Shown: positions 5,661 to 12,414, numbered from the stretch's first letter. The stretch: 12,414 nt of DNA from an uncultured Bacilli bacterium (GCA_944363895.1 CALVVP010000015.1:1-12414), one strand, 5' to 3'. A program made the numbers and translations. Notes: a model not told the origin generated them from the sequence alone.

Positions 5661-6506
5661 ATTTGTTATTCGATAAAAATTAAACGAAGGTCGGTTAAAA
5701 AATCTAAATTTTAATTCGGAAGTACCTAAACCACTAGAAATATATAAATCAGAATTATTAATTTTATAATAATCATCATAATACTTTTCTGCGCCATAAG
5801 GCGTAATTATTTTACCGATTAAAGGTAATCTTACCTGACCTCCGTGGGAATGGCCTGCTAAGATTAAATCATAATTATTAAGATTTAAACTATCGATAAA
5901 ATCAGGTTCGTGGATTAATAAAATAGAATAAATAGGTTTTATATCATCTGCTGCTAAGTTAGATATATATTTATCAAACTGTTCGGTTTTAATGCCGATA
6001 TTGGAACTATCTTCATAATTGGTACTGATTCCTGAAATAATAATCGGTTGATTACTATTATTATAAATTAGTTCATATGTATCATCTAAACTTTTAAAAC
6101 CACTTTCTTTAATTATATAATTATAATCCTCAATTGGTAAATCATGATTACCACTTATCGCATATTTTCCCAATTTAGCTTCAATTTTTTTTAATTGATT
6201 AATTATTTCATCTTGGTTGTATGTTAAGCGATTATCAATTAAATCACCAGTTAAAACAACAATATCCGGATTTAATTCATTAACTTTATTAACGATATTT
6301 TCTAACTGTTTTTCCAAAATAGTTGAACCATAATGAAAATCAGATAAATGAACAATTTTCAAACCATGATATTCCTCAATTATTTTACTGTTGATGACTT
6401 TATATTCTTTGACTTTTAATCCTTTAGTAGCAACAAATCTAGCATATAACAGTAAAGTACTAATTAATACTAAAAAAATTAAAAGAATAATTAAAAATTT
6501 CTTCAT
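5655..6506 (-). CDS. membrane-anchored metallophosphoesterase, YkuE-like
   Basis: A 283-residue calcineurin-type phosphoesterase with all five metal-ligand motifs in order: LSDFH (54-58), GDLID (87-91), GNHD (119-122), LLIHEP (196-201) and GHSHGGQ (218-224). The active site holds two divalent metals. An N-terminal hydrophobic helix (about 4-22) after Met-Lys-Lys predicts a membrane anchor with the catalytic domain outside. This is the layout of YkuE/YaeI-type proteins, which have been linked to hydrolysis of lipid-linked phosphodiesters or UDP-sugar derivatives; the substrate here cannot be read from sequence. It is the second gene of a two-gene operon: the CPBP gene stops nine bases upstream, and AAGAGGT overlapping that stop serves as its ribosome site. 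The 3' end lies in the shared terminator hairpin. Confidence 0.9.
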   Translation of the reverse strand: MKKFLIILLIFLVLISTLLLYARFVATKGLKVKEYKVINSKIIEEYHGLKIVHLSDFHYGSTILEKQLENIVNKVNELNPDIVVLTGDLIDNRLTYNQDEIINQLKKIEAKLGKYAISGNHDLPIEDYNYIIKESGFKSLDDTYELIYNNSNQPIIISGISTNYEDSSNIGIKTEQFDKYISNLAADDIKPIYSILLIHEPDFIDSLNLNNYDLILAGHSHGGQVRLPLIGKIITPYGAEKYYDDYYKINNSDLYISSGLGTSELKFRFFNRPSFNFYRITNK

Positions 6507-6515
6507 TGTTACCTC

Positions 6516-7208
6516 TTAAATAAAAAATAATAAAATAACTTGAACAAACATCATAATGCCATTATGGAATAAATGTAAGCTGATTGGAATAAAGATATTT
6601 TGCGATTTTACTAAAGTATAAGCAAAGACAAACCCGGGAATAGAGTAAGGAATGACATAAATTAAATTAACTAAATTCTGATAACTGCCGATAACATGTA
6701 AACTACCGAAAACAAGTCCTGAAGCAATGATAAATAAAGTGTCGGTTTTAAAAATATAACGGAAACCTAATCGAAAAATTATTTCTTCTAAAAATGGTGC
6801 GAATACAACTGCGGAGATAATCATATAAAAAGGTGCAACCATTAAATTACTGTTGACTATTTCTTGATTAGTTGCGACAGAATTAGGAAATAAAGTAACG
6901 ATAAACATATTGCTTATTAACATTAAAGAAAAGGCTAAAGCCCAGTACTGCATATATTTACTAATATATGCTTTAAAGTTGTTTTTAAAATCTTTAAAAT
7001 TTTTTTTAATTTGATCTTTAAAAACATAAAACAAAATTAATAAATAAATAAGTTCTGTTGTCATTAAATAAAATACTTTGCTATTAAGACTTAAATCGTT
7101 ATAATCAATGCCAATCAATTCTAAAGGTACAGTTTGAAAATAACTATAAATAAAATAAGATAGTACGACGCAAATACCAATAATCATGCGTTTTAAATCT
7201 TTTTTCAA
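6516..7208 (-). CDS. CPBP family intramembrane metalloprotease
   Basis: A 230-residue multi-helix membrane protein of the CPBP (CAAX protease and bacteriocin-processing, Abi) family. The diagnostic motifs are all present: FLEEIIFRLGFRYIF with E141, E142 and R146 (EExxxR), FGSLH with H171 (FxxxH), and H-L-F-H-N with H212 and N216 (HxxxN). Together they form the putative zinc or glutamate protease centre inside the membrane. Relatives process prenylated proteins, act in bacteriocin self-immunity or cleave membrane regulators; no bacteriocin gene is seen nearby. The start is TTG at 7206-7208, supported by AAGGTGAT (7214-7221) five bases upstream; the nearby ATG at 7213-7215 is in another frame. 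It leads the operon with the metallophosphoesterase, so both may act in envelope maintenance. Confidence 0.9.
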   Translation of the reverse strand: MKKDLKRMIIGICVVLSYFIYSYFQTVPLELIGIDYNDLSLNSKVFYLMTTELIYLLILFYVFKDQIKKNFKDFKNNFKAYISKYMQYWALAFSLMLISNMFIVTLFPNSVATNQEIVNSNLMVAPFYMIISAVVFAPFLEEIIFRLGFRYIFKTDTLFIIASGLVFGSLHVIGSYQNLVNLIYVIPYSIPGFVFAYTLVKSQNIFIPISLHLFHNGIMMFVQVILLFFI

Positions 7209-7213
7209 TTTTC

Positions 7214-7221
7214 ATCACCTT
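7214..7221 (-). promoter_or_regulatory. ribosome binding site deciding a TTG start
   Basis: Read on the minus strand, AAGGTGAT stands five bases before TTG 7208. It fixes a TTG start for the CPBP gene; the next in-frame ATG would cut off seven residues and has no such site. Confidence 0.7.
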
Positions 7222-7226
7222 AATAT

Positions 7227-7235
7227 ATTATATCA
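7227..7235 (-). promoter_or_regulatory. extended -10 promoter for the CPBP-phosphoesterase operon
   Basis: On the minus strand, TGATATAAT occurs 18 bases before the TTG start. It is the same extended -10 form as before the YwaF-like gene, and again no convincing -35 box is present. The leader would be very short. Confidence 0.5.
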
Positions 7236-7282
7236 AAAAAAACTAATATTTTATATAAAAATGTTCTAAATGCTTAAAAATG

Positions 7283-7291
7283 TGGTATAAT
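7283..7291 (+). promoter_or_regulatory. extended -10 promoter of the rimP-nusA-infB operon
   Basis: TGGTATAAT (TG extension plus perfect TATAAT) lies about 60 bases before rimP. A weak -35 may lie near 7262-7268. Transcription should begin near 7298, just ahead of a strong hairpin. Confidence 0.68.
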
Positions 7292-7304
7292 ATTTCTGTT
7301 ACAT

Positions 7305-7331
7305 GAGGAGTGGGACTTAATCCCACTCTTT
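7305..7331 (+). promoter_or_regulatory. rimP leader hairpin
   Basis: Eight perfect pairs (7308-7315 with 7321-7328), extendable by G-T and A-T pairs to 7305/7331, enclose the five-base loop CTTAA. This GAGTGGGA/TCCCACTC stem is far more GC-rich than its surroundings and sits at the predicted 5' end of the mRNA. Only three Ts follow it, so it is a weak terminator at best. It may be an attenuator, a 5' stabiliser or a protein-binding leader. Firmicute rimP operons often carry a similar leader hairpin (recalled, not checked). Confidence 0.65.
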
Positions 7332-7349
7332 AATATAGTTGGAGGAAAT

Positions 7350-7601
7350 ATGATAGAAAAAGTAAAGAATTTGATTGAAAAACCGATTAATGAAGCTGGT
7401 TACATTTTAGATGAAGTTTTGTATTTACAAGAAAACAATACTAATTTTTTAAGAATAGTCATCGATAAAAAAGAAGGGTTAATTAATGTTAATGATTGTG
7501 TTAAGGTTAACGATATTTTAGATTCAATTTTCGACGATATTGATTTCATCAATGAAAGTTATATTGTAGATATTTGCTCTAAAGAGAAAGGAAGTGAATA
7601 A
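7350..7601 (+). CDS. rimP: ribosome maturation factor RimP, N-terminal domain only
   Basis: An 83-residue protein that matches only the N-terminal alpha/beta domain of RimP, the 30S subunit assembly factor. Normal RimP is about 150 residues. Visible similarity runs from the first helix (KPINEAGYILDEVLYL), through FLRIVIDKKEGLINVNDCVKVNDILD (residues 33-58), to E-S-Y-I-V-D-I (69-75), the place of Y-x-L-E-V-S-S-P-G in complete proteins. There the protein stops with a short charged tail; the Sm/SH3-like C-terminal barrel is missing. Only one base separates its TAA from the nusA ATG, so no hidden frameshifted remainder can lie between. GGAGG (7341-7345) precedes the ATG by four bases. Position at the head of the nusA-infB operon strongly supports the identification. 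Confidence 0.8.
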   Translation: MIEKVKNLIEKPINEAGYILDEVLYLQENNTNFLRIVIDKKEGLINVNDCVKVNDILDSIFDDIDFINESYIVDICSKEKGSE

Positions 7602-7602
7602 A

Positions 7603-8760
7603 ATGGATACTAAAGAGTTTAAAAAAGCGGTTGATTTATTAGTTAAAGAAAAAGGAATTCCCGAAGATATCATTTATGATGCGATGGAGTTAGCTTTAAC
7701 TAGTGCTTATAAGAAAAACTATAAGTCATTAACTAATGTACGGGTTGCTATCGATAAAGAAAAAGGAGAAATTCATGTTTATTCTTATAAGACCGTTGTT
7801 TTAGATGAAGAACATGAAGCTTTAGAACCAATTATGATCGAAGTGGAAGATACTGAATCAGAGGAAGAAGGGGCCATGATTGAAGTTGAAAAACCATACA
7901 TCTTTGACCCACGGATTCATATAACTTTAGAAGAAGCAAGAAAGATTGTTCCTGATATAAATGTAGGGGAAACAATCGAAGAAGAAGTAACACCGAAAGA
8001 TTTTGGCAGAGTTGCGGCAGCGACTGCTAAACAAGTAGTTATTCAAAAAATCAAAGAAGCAGAAAAAACAATTATTATGAATGAGTTTGCTGATAAACAA
8101 GATGAATTAGTGACAGGATTAGTGGCGATGGAAGATGTGAGAAATTATTATATTGATTTAGGAAGAACGCAAGGTATTTTACCTAAATCTGAAATCATTC
8201 CTGGTGAGAAAATTAAAATGGGTTCCAGCATTAAAGTATATGTCACTAAAGTGGAAAGTACCAGTAAAGGACCTTTTATTCTATTGTCACGTACGCATTA
8301 TGGTTTTGTTAAACGACTATTTGAATTAGAAATTCCGGAAATAAACGAAGGCATTATTTTAGTTTATAGCGTGGCTCGTGAAGCCGGAGTGAGAACGAAA
8401 ATTGCGGTTTATTCAGAAAATCCTAATGTTGATCCTATTGGCGCATGTATCGGGGAAAAAGGAATGCGCATTGCTAATATCTTAAAAGAATTAGGACCAG
8501 AAAAAGTCGATATCGTAGCTTATACAACCGATAAAGTTAAATTTATCGAAAATGCTTTATCACCAGCTAAAAATCTTCATGTCTTTATAACTGATGAGAA
8601 AAAACAAGAAGCTTTAGTTGTGGTTGATAATGATAACTTATCTTTAGCGATTGGTAAAAAAGGTTTAAATGTCAAATTAGCGTCAAGATTAACTAAATAT
8701 AAATTAGATATTAAAACACTTGAGCAAGCTAAAGAAATGGGCATTAATTTAGTTTCTTAA
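7603..8760 (+). CDS. nusA: transcription termination/antitermination factor NusA
   Basis: A 385-residue RNA polymerase-binding factor that modulates pausing, termination and antitermination. The N-terminal polymerase-binding domain spans about 1-155, including VTPKDFGRVAAATAKQVV (129-146). An S1 RNA-binding domain follows at about 160-228, then KH1 with GEKG (284-287) and KH2 with GKKG (351-354). It ends soon after KH2, as in other Bacillota, without the acidic repeats of proteobacterial NusA. Compared with Bacillus NusA there is an insertion of about 30 residues at 67-102, rich in Glu (V-E-D-T-E-S-E-E-E-G). ATG 7603 is preferred: AAAGGAAG (7587-7594) is eight bases upstream, while the in-frame GTG 7594 overlaps that site. 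Co-transcribed with rimP and rnpM. Confidence 0.96.
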   Translation: MDTKEFKKAVDLLVKEKGIPEDIIYDAMELALTSAYKKNYKSLTNVRVAIDKEKGEIHVYSYKTVVLDEEHEALEPIMIEVEDTESEEEGAMIEVEKPYIFDPRIHITLEEARKIVPDINVGETIEEEVTPKDFGRVAAATAKQVVIQKIKEAEKTIIMNEFADKQDELVTGLVAMEDVRNYYIDLGRTQGILPKSEIIPGEKIKMGSSIKVYVTKVESTSKGPFILLSRTHYGFVKRLFELEIPEINEGIILVYSVAREAGVRTKIAVYSENPNVDPIGACIGEKGMRIANILKELGPEKVDIVAYTTDKVKFIENALSPAKNLHVFITDEKKQEALVVVDNDNLSLAIGKKGLNVKLASRLTKYKLDIKTLEQAKEMGINLVS

Positions 8761-8774
8761 AGAGGTGAGTTATT

Positions 8775-9032
8775 TTGAAAGTAAAAAAAATACCGATGCG
8801 TTCTTGTGTGGTAACTAAAGAAAAATTACCGAAAAAAGAATTAATTAGAGTTGTTAGAACCCCTAATCAAGAAGTAATCGTTGATATAACGGGTAAAGCA
8901 AATGGTAGAGGTGCTTATTTAAAAAAAGATTTAGCTGTATTTGAAAAAGCTAAAAAAAATAAAATCTTAGATAGAATTTTAGAAATTGAGGTTAAGGATG
9001 AGATTTATGATGAATTAAAAAAATTATTATAG
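8775..9032 (+). CDS. rnpM: RNase P modulator RnpM (YlxR)
   Basis: An 85-residue basic protein of the YlxR family, recently named RnpM because it binds the RNase P RNA and modulates tRNA precursor processing. The family signature is complete: P-M-R-S-C-V-V-T-K-E-K-L-P-K-K-E-L-I-R-V-V-R (7-28), I-V-D-I-T-G-K-A-N-G-R-G-A-Y-L (35-49) and a Lys-rich C-terminal helix. The start is TTG at 8775, with an excellent AGAGGTGAG (8761-8769) five bases before it, 14 bases after the nusA stop. The next gene in Bacillus, the L7Ae-like ylxQ, is absent: rnpM runs straight into infB, and its TAG stop is part of the infB ribosome site. Confidence 0.93.
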   Translation: MKVKKIPMRSCVVTKEKLPKKELIRVVRTPNQEVIVDITGKANGRGAYLKKDLAVFEKAKKNKILDRILEIEVKDEIYDELKKLL

Positions 9033-9038
9033 GAGGTG
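9031..9038 (+). promoter_or_regulatory. strong ribosome binding site of infB
   Basis: AGGAGGTG shares two bases with the rnpM TAG stop and sits ahead of ATG 9045. It rules out the in-frame GTG at 9036, which lies inside the site. ATG 9048 is a second possible start. Confidence 0.75.
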
Positions 9039-9044
9039 TTTATT

Positions 9045-11120
9045 ATGATGAGTGTATTAGAGTACGCGAATGATGTAAACAAAAGTGTAACGGAAATTCT
9101 TAAGATGTGTGAAGAGTTAGATATTCAAGTTACTAATGAAGATGATTTATTAAGTGAAGATGATATTGTCATATTAGATAATGCGGATTTTGAGGAAATG
9201 GATAATATTGTCGAAGAAATTATCGAAAACAAAAATATTAAAGTAGATGACTCAGTTAATAAACAAAAATTAAAGAAAAAACAAGATCTTAAACCTAGTA
9301 ATAAAAATGATTTTCAACAAAAGAAAAAAGAAATGTATAAAAATAAATCAAAATTAATGACTAATGCTAATGATGATAAAATCGTTTTATATAAAGAAAA
9401 TATGACGGTTAGAGAGTTAGCTGAAAGTTTAGGCGTCAATAGTAGTGAATTAGTTAAAAAGTTATTTTCTTTAGGGATTATGGCGACAATCAATAATAGT
9501 ATCAGTTTTGAAAATGCGGAAATATTAGCTATTGATTATGATAAAGAATTAAAAAGGGAAGAAACAGCGGATGTTACTAATTTTGAAGAATATGAAATCA
9601 TCGATAAAGAAGAAGATTTAGTTACAAGACCACCGGTTGTAACGGTTATGGGTCATGTCGATCATGGGAAAACAACTTTGCTAGATGCGATTAGAAAAAC
9701 CGATGTTGCTAGTGGGGAAGCTGGCGGAATTACGCAAGCTATCAGTGCTTATCAAGTTAAAGTTAATGATAATTATGTGACATTTATCGATACACCTGGC
9801 CATGCAGCTTTTACGGAAATGCGGGCACGTGGCGCTAGTATTACTGATATTGTCGTTATTATCATAGCTGCTGATGATGGTATTATGCCACAAACTGAAG
9901 AAGTAATCGATCATGCGAAAGCAGCTAAAGTCCCAATTATAGTTGCTATTAATAAAATCGATAAACCGGAAGCTAATGTGGAAAGAGTTTTAACGCAATT
10001 AACGGAACATGGTTTAACGCCTGAATCTTGGGGAGGAGACACTTTAGTTAGTTTAATTTCCGCTAAAACAGGAGAAGGTATTAGTGATTTATTAGATAAT
10101 ATTTTATTGGTTTCTGAAATGAATAATTATCGCGCTAATCCCAATCGTTATGCGGTAGGTACGGTGGTTGAATCACGATTAGATAAACATTTAGGTCCGA
10201 TTGTTACTGTTTTGGTACAAAATGGTACTTTAAGATTAGGTGATCCGATTGTCGTCGGTCATGCTTATGGTAAAATTAGAGCTTTAAAAGATGATAAAGG
10301 TGCATATTTAACTTTTGCTTCTTTATCCCAACCTGTCGAAATTACTGGACTTAATGAAGTACCTAATGCTGGCGATAAATTTATGGCATTTGAATCAGAA
10401 AAAGAAGCCCGCAATATTGCTACTAAAAGAAAAGAAATAGCTAAAATTAAAGAGCAAAATCCTAGTAAGGCAGTAACTTTAGATGATTTATTTAATAAAA
10501 TAAAAGAAGGTAATAAAGAAATAAATGTCATTATTAAAGCTGATGTTACTGGTAGTAGTGAAGCGGTTAAAAATGCTTTAGAAAAATTAGATGTCGAAGG
10601 TGTTAAAGTTAATGTTATAAGAAGTAGTGTCGGGGCGATTAAAGAAAGTGATATTGTTTTAGCTAAAGCTAGTAATGCTATTGTCATCGGTTTTAATGTT
10701 CGACCTAATAATGCTTTAAAAGAATACGCTAAAGAACAAGGTGTCGAAATAAGATTATATGATATCATTTATAAAATTGTCGAAGAAATGGAATTAGCTA
10801 TGAAAGGAATGTTAGAACCAGTTTTTGAAGAACAAATATTAGGTACAGCTGAGGTGAGAAAAATATTTAAATTTTCGAAAGTTGGGACAATAGCAGGTTC
10901 TTATGTAACTGATGGGGTAATCAGAAGAGATAGTAAAGTTCGTTTAATTCGCGATGGTGTGGTTATCTATGATGGTAATATTAATTCTATTCAAAGAGAA
11001 AAAGATTCGGTTAAAGAAGTTAAAAAAGGATTAGAATGTGGTATTACGATTGAAAATTATAATGATATTCGCGAACATGATATTATTGAAGCTTATGAAA
11101 TGGTGGAGATTCAAAGATGA
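9045..11120 (+). CDS. infB: translation initiation factor IF-2
   Basis: A 691-residue GTPase that places initiator tRNA on the 30S subunit and promotes subunit joining. It begins with a short IF2_N-like module (VLEYANDVNKSVTEILKMC), an acidic stretch (31-70) and a Lys-rich linker (72-105). A second IF2_N module follows at about 116-165 (M-T-V-R-E-L-A-E-S-L-G-V). The G domain shows GHVDHGKT (203-210), DTPGHAAF (249-256), NKID (303-306) and SAK (339-341). EF-Tu-like domain II, the linker domain and the C-terminal tRNA-binding domain follow, ending in GLECGITIENYNDIREHDIIEAYEMVE. The length is typical of short Bacillota forms. Its TGA overlaps the rbfA ATG by four bases (ATGA). Confidence 0.98.
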   Translation: MMSVLEYANDVNKSVTEILKMCEELDIQVTNEDDLLSEDDIVILDNADFEEMDNIVEEIIENKNIKVDDSVNKQKLKKKQDLKPSNKNDFQQKKKEMYKNKSKLMTNANDDKIVLYKENMTVRELAESLGVNSSELVKKLFSLGIMATINNSISFENAEILAIDYDKELKREETADVTNFEEYEIIDKEEDLVTRPPVVTVMGHVDHGKTTLLDAIRKTDVASGEAGGITQAISAYQVKVNDNYVTFIDTPGHAAFTEMRARGASITDIVVIIIAADDGIMPQTEEVIDHAKAAKVPIIVAINKIDKPEANVERVLTQLTEHGLTPESWGGDTLVSLISAKTGEGISDLLDNILLVSEMNNYRANPNRYAVGTVVESRLDKHLGPIVTVLVQNGTLRLGDPIVVGHAYGKIRALKDDKGAYLTFASLSQPVEITGLNEVPNAGDKFMAFESEKEARNIATKRKEIAKIKEQNPSKAVTLDDLFNKIKEGNKEINVIIKADVTGSSEAVKNALEKLDVEGVKVNVIRSSVGAIKESDIVLAKASNAIVIGFNVRPNNALKEYAKEQGVEIRLYDIIYKIVEEMELAMKGMLEPVFEEQILGTAEVRKIFKFSKVGTIAGSYVTDGVIRRDSKVRLIRDGVVIYDGNINSIQREKDSVKEVKKGLECGITIENYNDIREHDIIEAYEMVEIQR

Positions 11121-11461
11121 GTGTCAAAATAGATCGTATTGCTAGTAATATTGTTAAAGAAATAAGTTATATTTTAGCTTATGAGGTTAAAGATAACGAT
11201 ATTAAATTTGTAACAGTTACCGATTGTAAATTAAGTAGTGATTTAAGTTATGCTAAAATATATATTACGGTTTTAGATGATGCTAAAAAAGAAACTACTT
11301 TAAAAGCTTTAAAAGATGCGAGTGGTTTTATTCGTCGTGAATTAGCTGAAAGAATTGATATTAGACATACGCCAGAATTGGAATTTGTCTATGATGAATC
11401 AATTGCTTATGGTAAAAAAATCGAAGATATTATTGATAAAATTCATGAAATTGACACATAA
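11117..11461 (+). CDS. rbfA: 30S ribosome-binding factor RbfA
   Basis: A 114-residue KH-fold protein that binds the immature 30S subunit and helps process and fold the 16S rRNA 5' end. Family marks are RIASNIVKEISYILAYEVKD (7-26), V-T-V-T-D-C-K-L-S-S-D-L-S-Y-A-K-I-Y-I-T-V (32-52) and a C-terminal R-H-T-P-E-L-E-F-V-Y-D-E-S-I-A-Y-G-x-K-I (83-102). The ATG overlaps the infB stop, with GGTGGAG (11102-11108) inside infB as its ribosome site, so the two are translationally coupled. The ylxP gene found between infB and rbfA in Bacillus is missing. A promoter for the next gene begins within its last codons. truB and ribF, usual next neighbours, do not follow. Confidence 0.95.
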   Translation: MSVKIDRIASNIVKEISYILAYEVKDNDIKFVTVTDCKLSSDLSYAKIYITVLDDAKKETTLKALKDASGFIRRELAERIDIRHTPELEFVYDESIAYGKKIEDIIDKIHEIDT

Positions 11462-11482
11462 TAATATCTATGTTAATATAAT
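11451..11482 (+). promoter_or_regulatory. likely promoter of the HD-domain gene
   Basis: TTGACA (11451-11456) lies in the last codons of rbfA. TAATAT (11474-11479) follows at a 17-base spacing; a perfect TATAAT (11477-11482) overlaps it at a 20-base spacing. Either gives a start about 15 bases before the ATG. No terminator separates rbfA from this gene, so read-through from the rimP operon is also likely. Confidence 0.55.
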
Positions 11483-11503
11483 TGCTATTAAAGGGGGGTA
11501 ATT

Positions 11504-12388
11504 ATGTTAGATTATTTAAAAGCTTTAGATGTTTTTAAAGGTTATGTTGCCTTACAAAAGAAAAGTATTGCTGATCAATTAATTGAATCCTTAATCGATC
11601 GTAAAGTTATCCATTCTTATGAAGTAGTCGCTGATGGAACGAAAGTAGTTACTAAATTAGGGTTTAATGATTCATTTAAAGAATTAGCTAAAATTGCTTT
11701 TTTAGACCATGATATTGGTCGCTTTAAGCAAGCTTTATATACTTCTAGTTTTGATGATACTAAATTAGCTAATTATGGTTATAAAAACCATGGACAATTA
11801 GGTAAAGATATATTATTGTCTGGGGTCATATCTTCCCAAATTCCTTGTACCCGTCTATTTGATGATGTTGTTAGTACAGTGGTTAATGACCATGTAACTA
11901 AAATAGTCGATTCGAAAGATTTATTAATATTGTGTAGTTCTTTACTTAAAAGTGAAGATGCTATGATGTTTTTTAAACAAGCTGATTTAGTAACTAAAAA
12001 TAAAGTGATAAATACAATTACGCAAATTGTTCAAGATGTCGATCGCCTAGATATTTATCACCAAATTTTAGATGATCGTTGGATACCAACTAAATCTGAT
12101 GCTAAAGTTGATTCGAAAATATTCGATTTATTTTATCAAGGTAAATATATGAATATTGCTGAAATTAAAAAACAAGGTTTGTGGAATAGTAATGTTGGGG
12201 AATTGGTTCGTTTAAGTTTTATCAATCAAATTAAATTATTAAGTGTTGCTTTAATGATTAAAGAAGAAAATATTTTAGGTAAATTAAAAGAAAAAAGAAA
12301 TAATCCTTATGTTTTAGATGCTTTTGATGTAACGATGCAAACATTAGATGAAAAAATAAAAAATAGTGATGGAATAACAATTAGATAA
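11504..12388 (+). CDS. HD domain-containing phosphohydrolase
   Basis: A 294-residue protein with a complete HD metal-binding set: H37 in V-I-H-S-Y-E, H69-D70 in FLDHDIGRF (66-74), H96 in N-H-G-Q-L-G, H130 in N-D-H, and D180 in Q-D-V-D-R-L-D-I-Y. This is the arrangement of small bacterial HD hydrolases acting on phosphate esters of nucleotides or other metabolites. No second domain or membrane helix is evident; the C-terminal third (about 200-294) is helical and looks like a family-specific extension. The substrate is not identifiable, and it does not show the RelA/SpoT or HD-GYP signatures. The ribosome site is a run of six Gs (11493-11498) five bases before ATG. The gene has its own promoter and a terminator immediately after its stop. 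Confidence 0.85.
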   Translation: MLDYLKALDVFKGYVALQKKSIADQLIESLIDRKVIHSYEVVADGTKVVTKLGFNDSFKELAKIAFLDHDIGRFKQALYTSSFDDTKLANYGYKNHGQLGKDILLSGVISSQIPCTRLFDDVVSTVVNDHVTKIVDSKDLLILCSSLLKSEDAMMFFKQADLVTKNKVINTITQIVQDVDRLDIYHQILDDRWIPTKSDAKVDSKIFDLFYQGKYMNIAEIKKQGLWNSNVGELVRLSFINQIKLLSVALMIKEENILGKLKEKRNNPYVLDAFDVTMQTLDEKIKNSDGITIR

Positions 12389-12414
12389 ATTGTACTTAAT
12401 TTTGTACAATTTTT
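12387..12414 (+). terminator. hairpin terminator after the HD-domain gene
   Basis: A 9-bp stem pairs 12387-12395 with 12404-12412 around an eight-base loop and runs into terminal Ts at the window edge. It would end both the HD transcript and any read-through from the rimP-rbfA operon. Confidence 0.75.

Noticed and set aside
6516..7208. CPBP protease as a bacteriocin immunity system
   Set aside because: No bacteriocin precursor, peptide transporter or modification gene is nearby; the operon partner is a phosphoesterase.
9681..9914. 77-codon reverse-strand frame within infB
   Set aside because: It is antisense to the conserved IF-2 G domain; the open frame follows from codon bias.
10265..10768. 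167-codon reverse-strand frame within infB with a Leu/Ser/Ala-rich product
   Set aside because: It is a shadow of the IF-2 C-terminal domains. The Leu/Ser composition is what antisense reading of Lys- and Glu-rich AT-rich codons gives, and no ribosome site precedes it.
1..12414. CRISPR arrays, insertion sequences, attachment sites, tRNA or rRNA genes
   Set aside because: I saw no spaced direct repeats, transposase or integrase motifs, or tRNA cloverleaf sequences in any intergenic gap; no gap exceeds about 210 bases.

Overview
The window is strongly AT-rich bacterial chromosome. It uses the standard bacterial code: TGA closes genes (for example at 282-284 and 11118-11120), TGG encodes Trp, and GTG/TTG starts occur. 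Short leaders, purine-rich ribosome binding sites and the gene families (YwaF-like membrane protein, RnpM, MmcQ/YjbR, the rimP-nusA-rnpM-infB-rbfA order) point to a low-GC Bacillota or Mycoplasmatota-related organism. It is not a code-4 mycoplasma. The taxon is inferred; no rRNA or tRNA gene is present.

Layout. 3-883 (+): the 3' end of an RlmCD/RlmD-type 23S rRNA uracil methyltransferase, a small YjdJ-type acetyltransferase and an ABM-fold monooxygenase. They end at a hairpin shared with the convergent MerR-type regulator (1014-1457, -). 1458-1662: a divergent control region with a MerR-type promoter (TTGACA, 19-bp spacer, TAAAAT) over an imperfect dyad, and a possible 28-codon membrane peptide. 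1663-3768 (+): a redox operon of membrane-anchored flavodoxin, DUF362 protein and flavin-reductase-like protein, closed by a hairpin terminator. 3849-4859: a MmcQ/YjbR protein with a C-terminal EVE/PUA-like domain. 4914-5636: a seven-helix YwaF-like protein. 5655-7208 (-): a two-gene operon of CPBP-type membrane protease and membrane-anchored metallophosphoesterase.

7286-11461 (+) is the ribosome-biogenesis/transcription operon rimP-nusA-rnpM-infB-rbfA. It is preceded by an extended -10 promoter and a strong 5' leader hairpin. RimP stops after its N-terminal domain, NusA has an acidic insertion, and the ylxQ and ylxP genes found in this operon in Bacillus are absent. An HD-domain phosphohydrolase (11504-12388) follows, with its own likely promoter, and a terminator closes the window.

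The accessory part with the best chance of being a distinct functional unit is the MerR-controlled redox operon. The regulator, its promoter/operator, a possible small membrane peptide, an outward-facing flavodoxin, a Cys-containing DUF362 protein and a flavin-binding split-barrel protein lie in one contiguous arrangement. The housekeeping part is notable for the shortened RimP.
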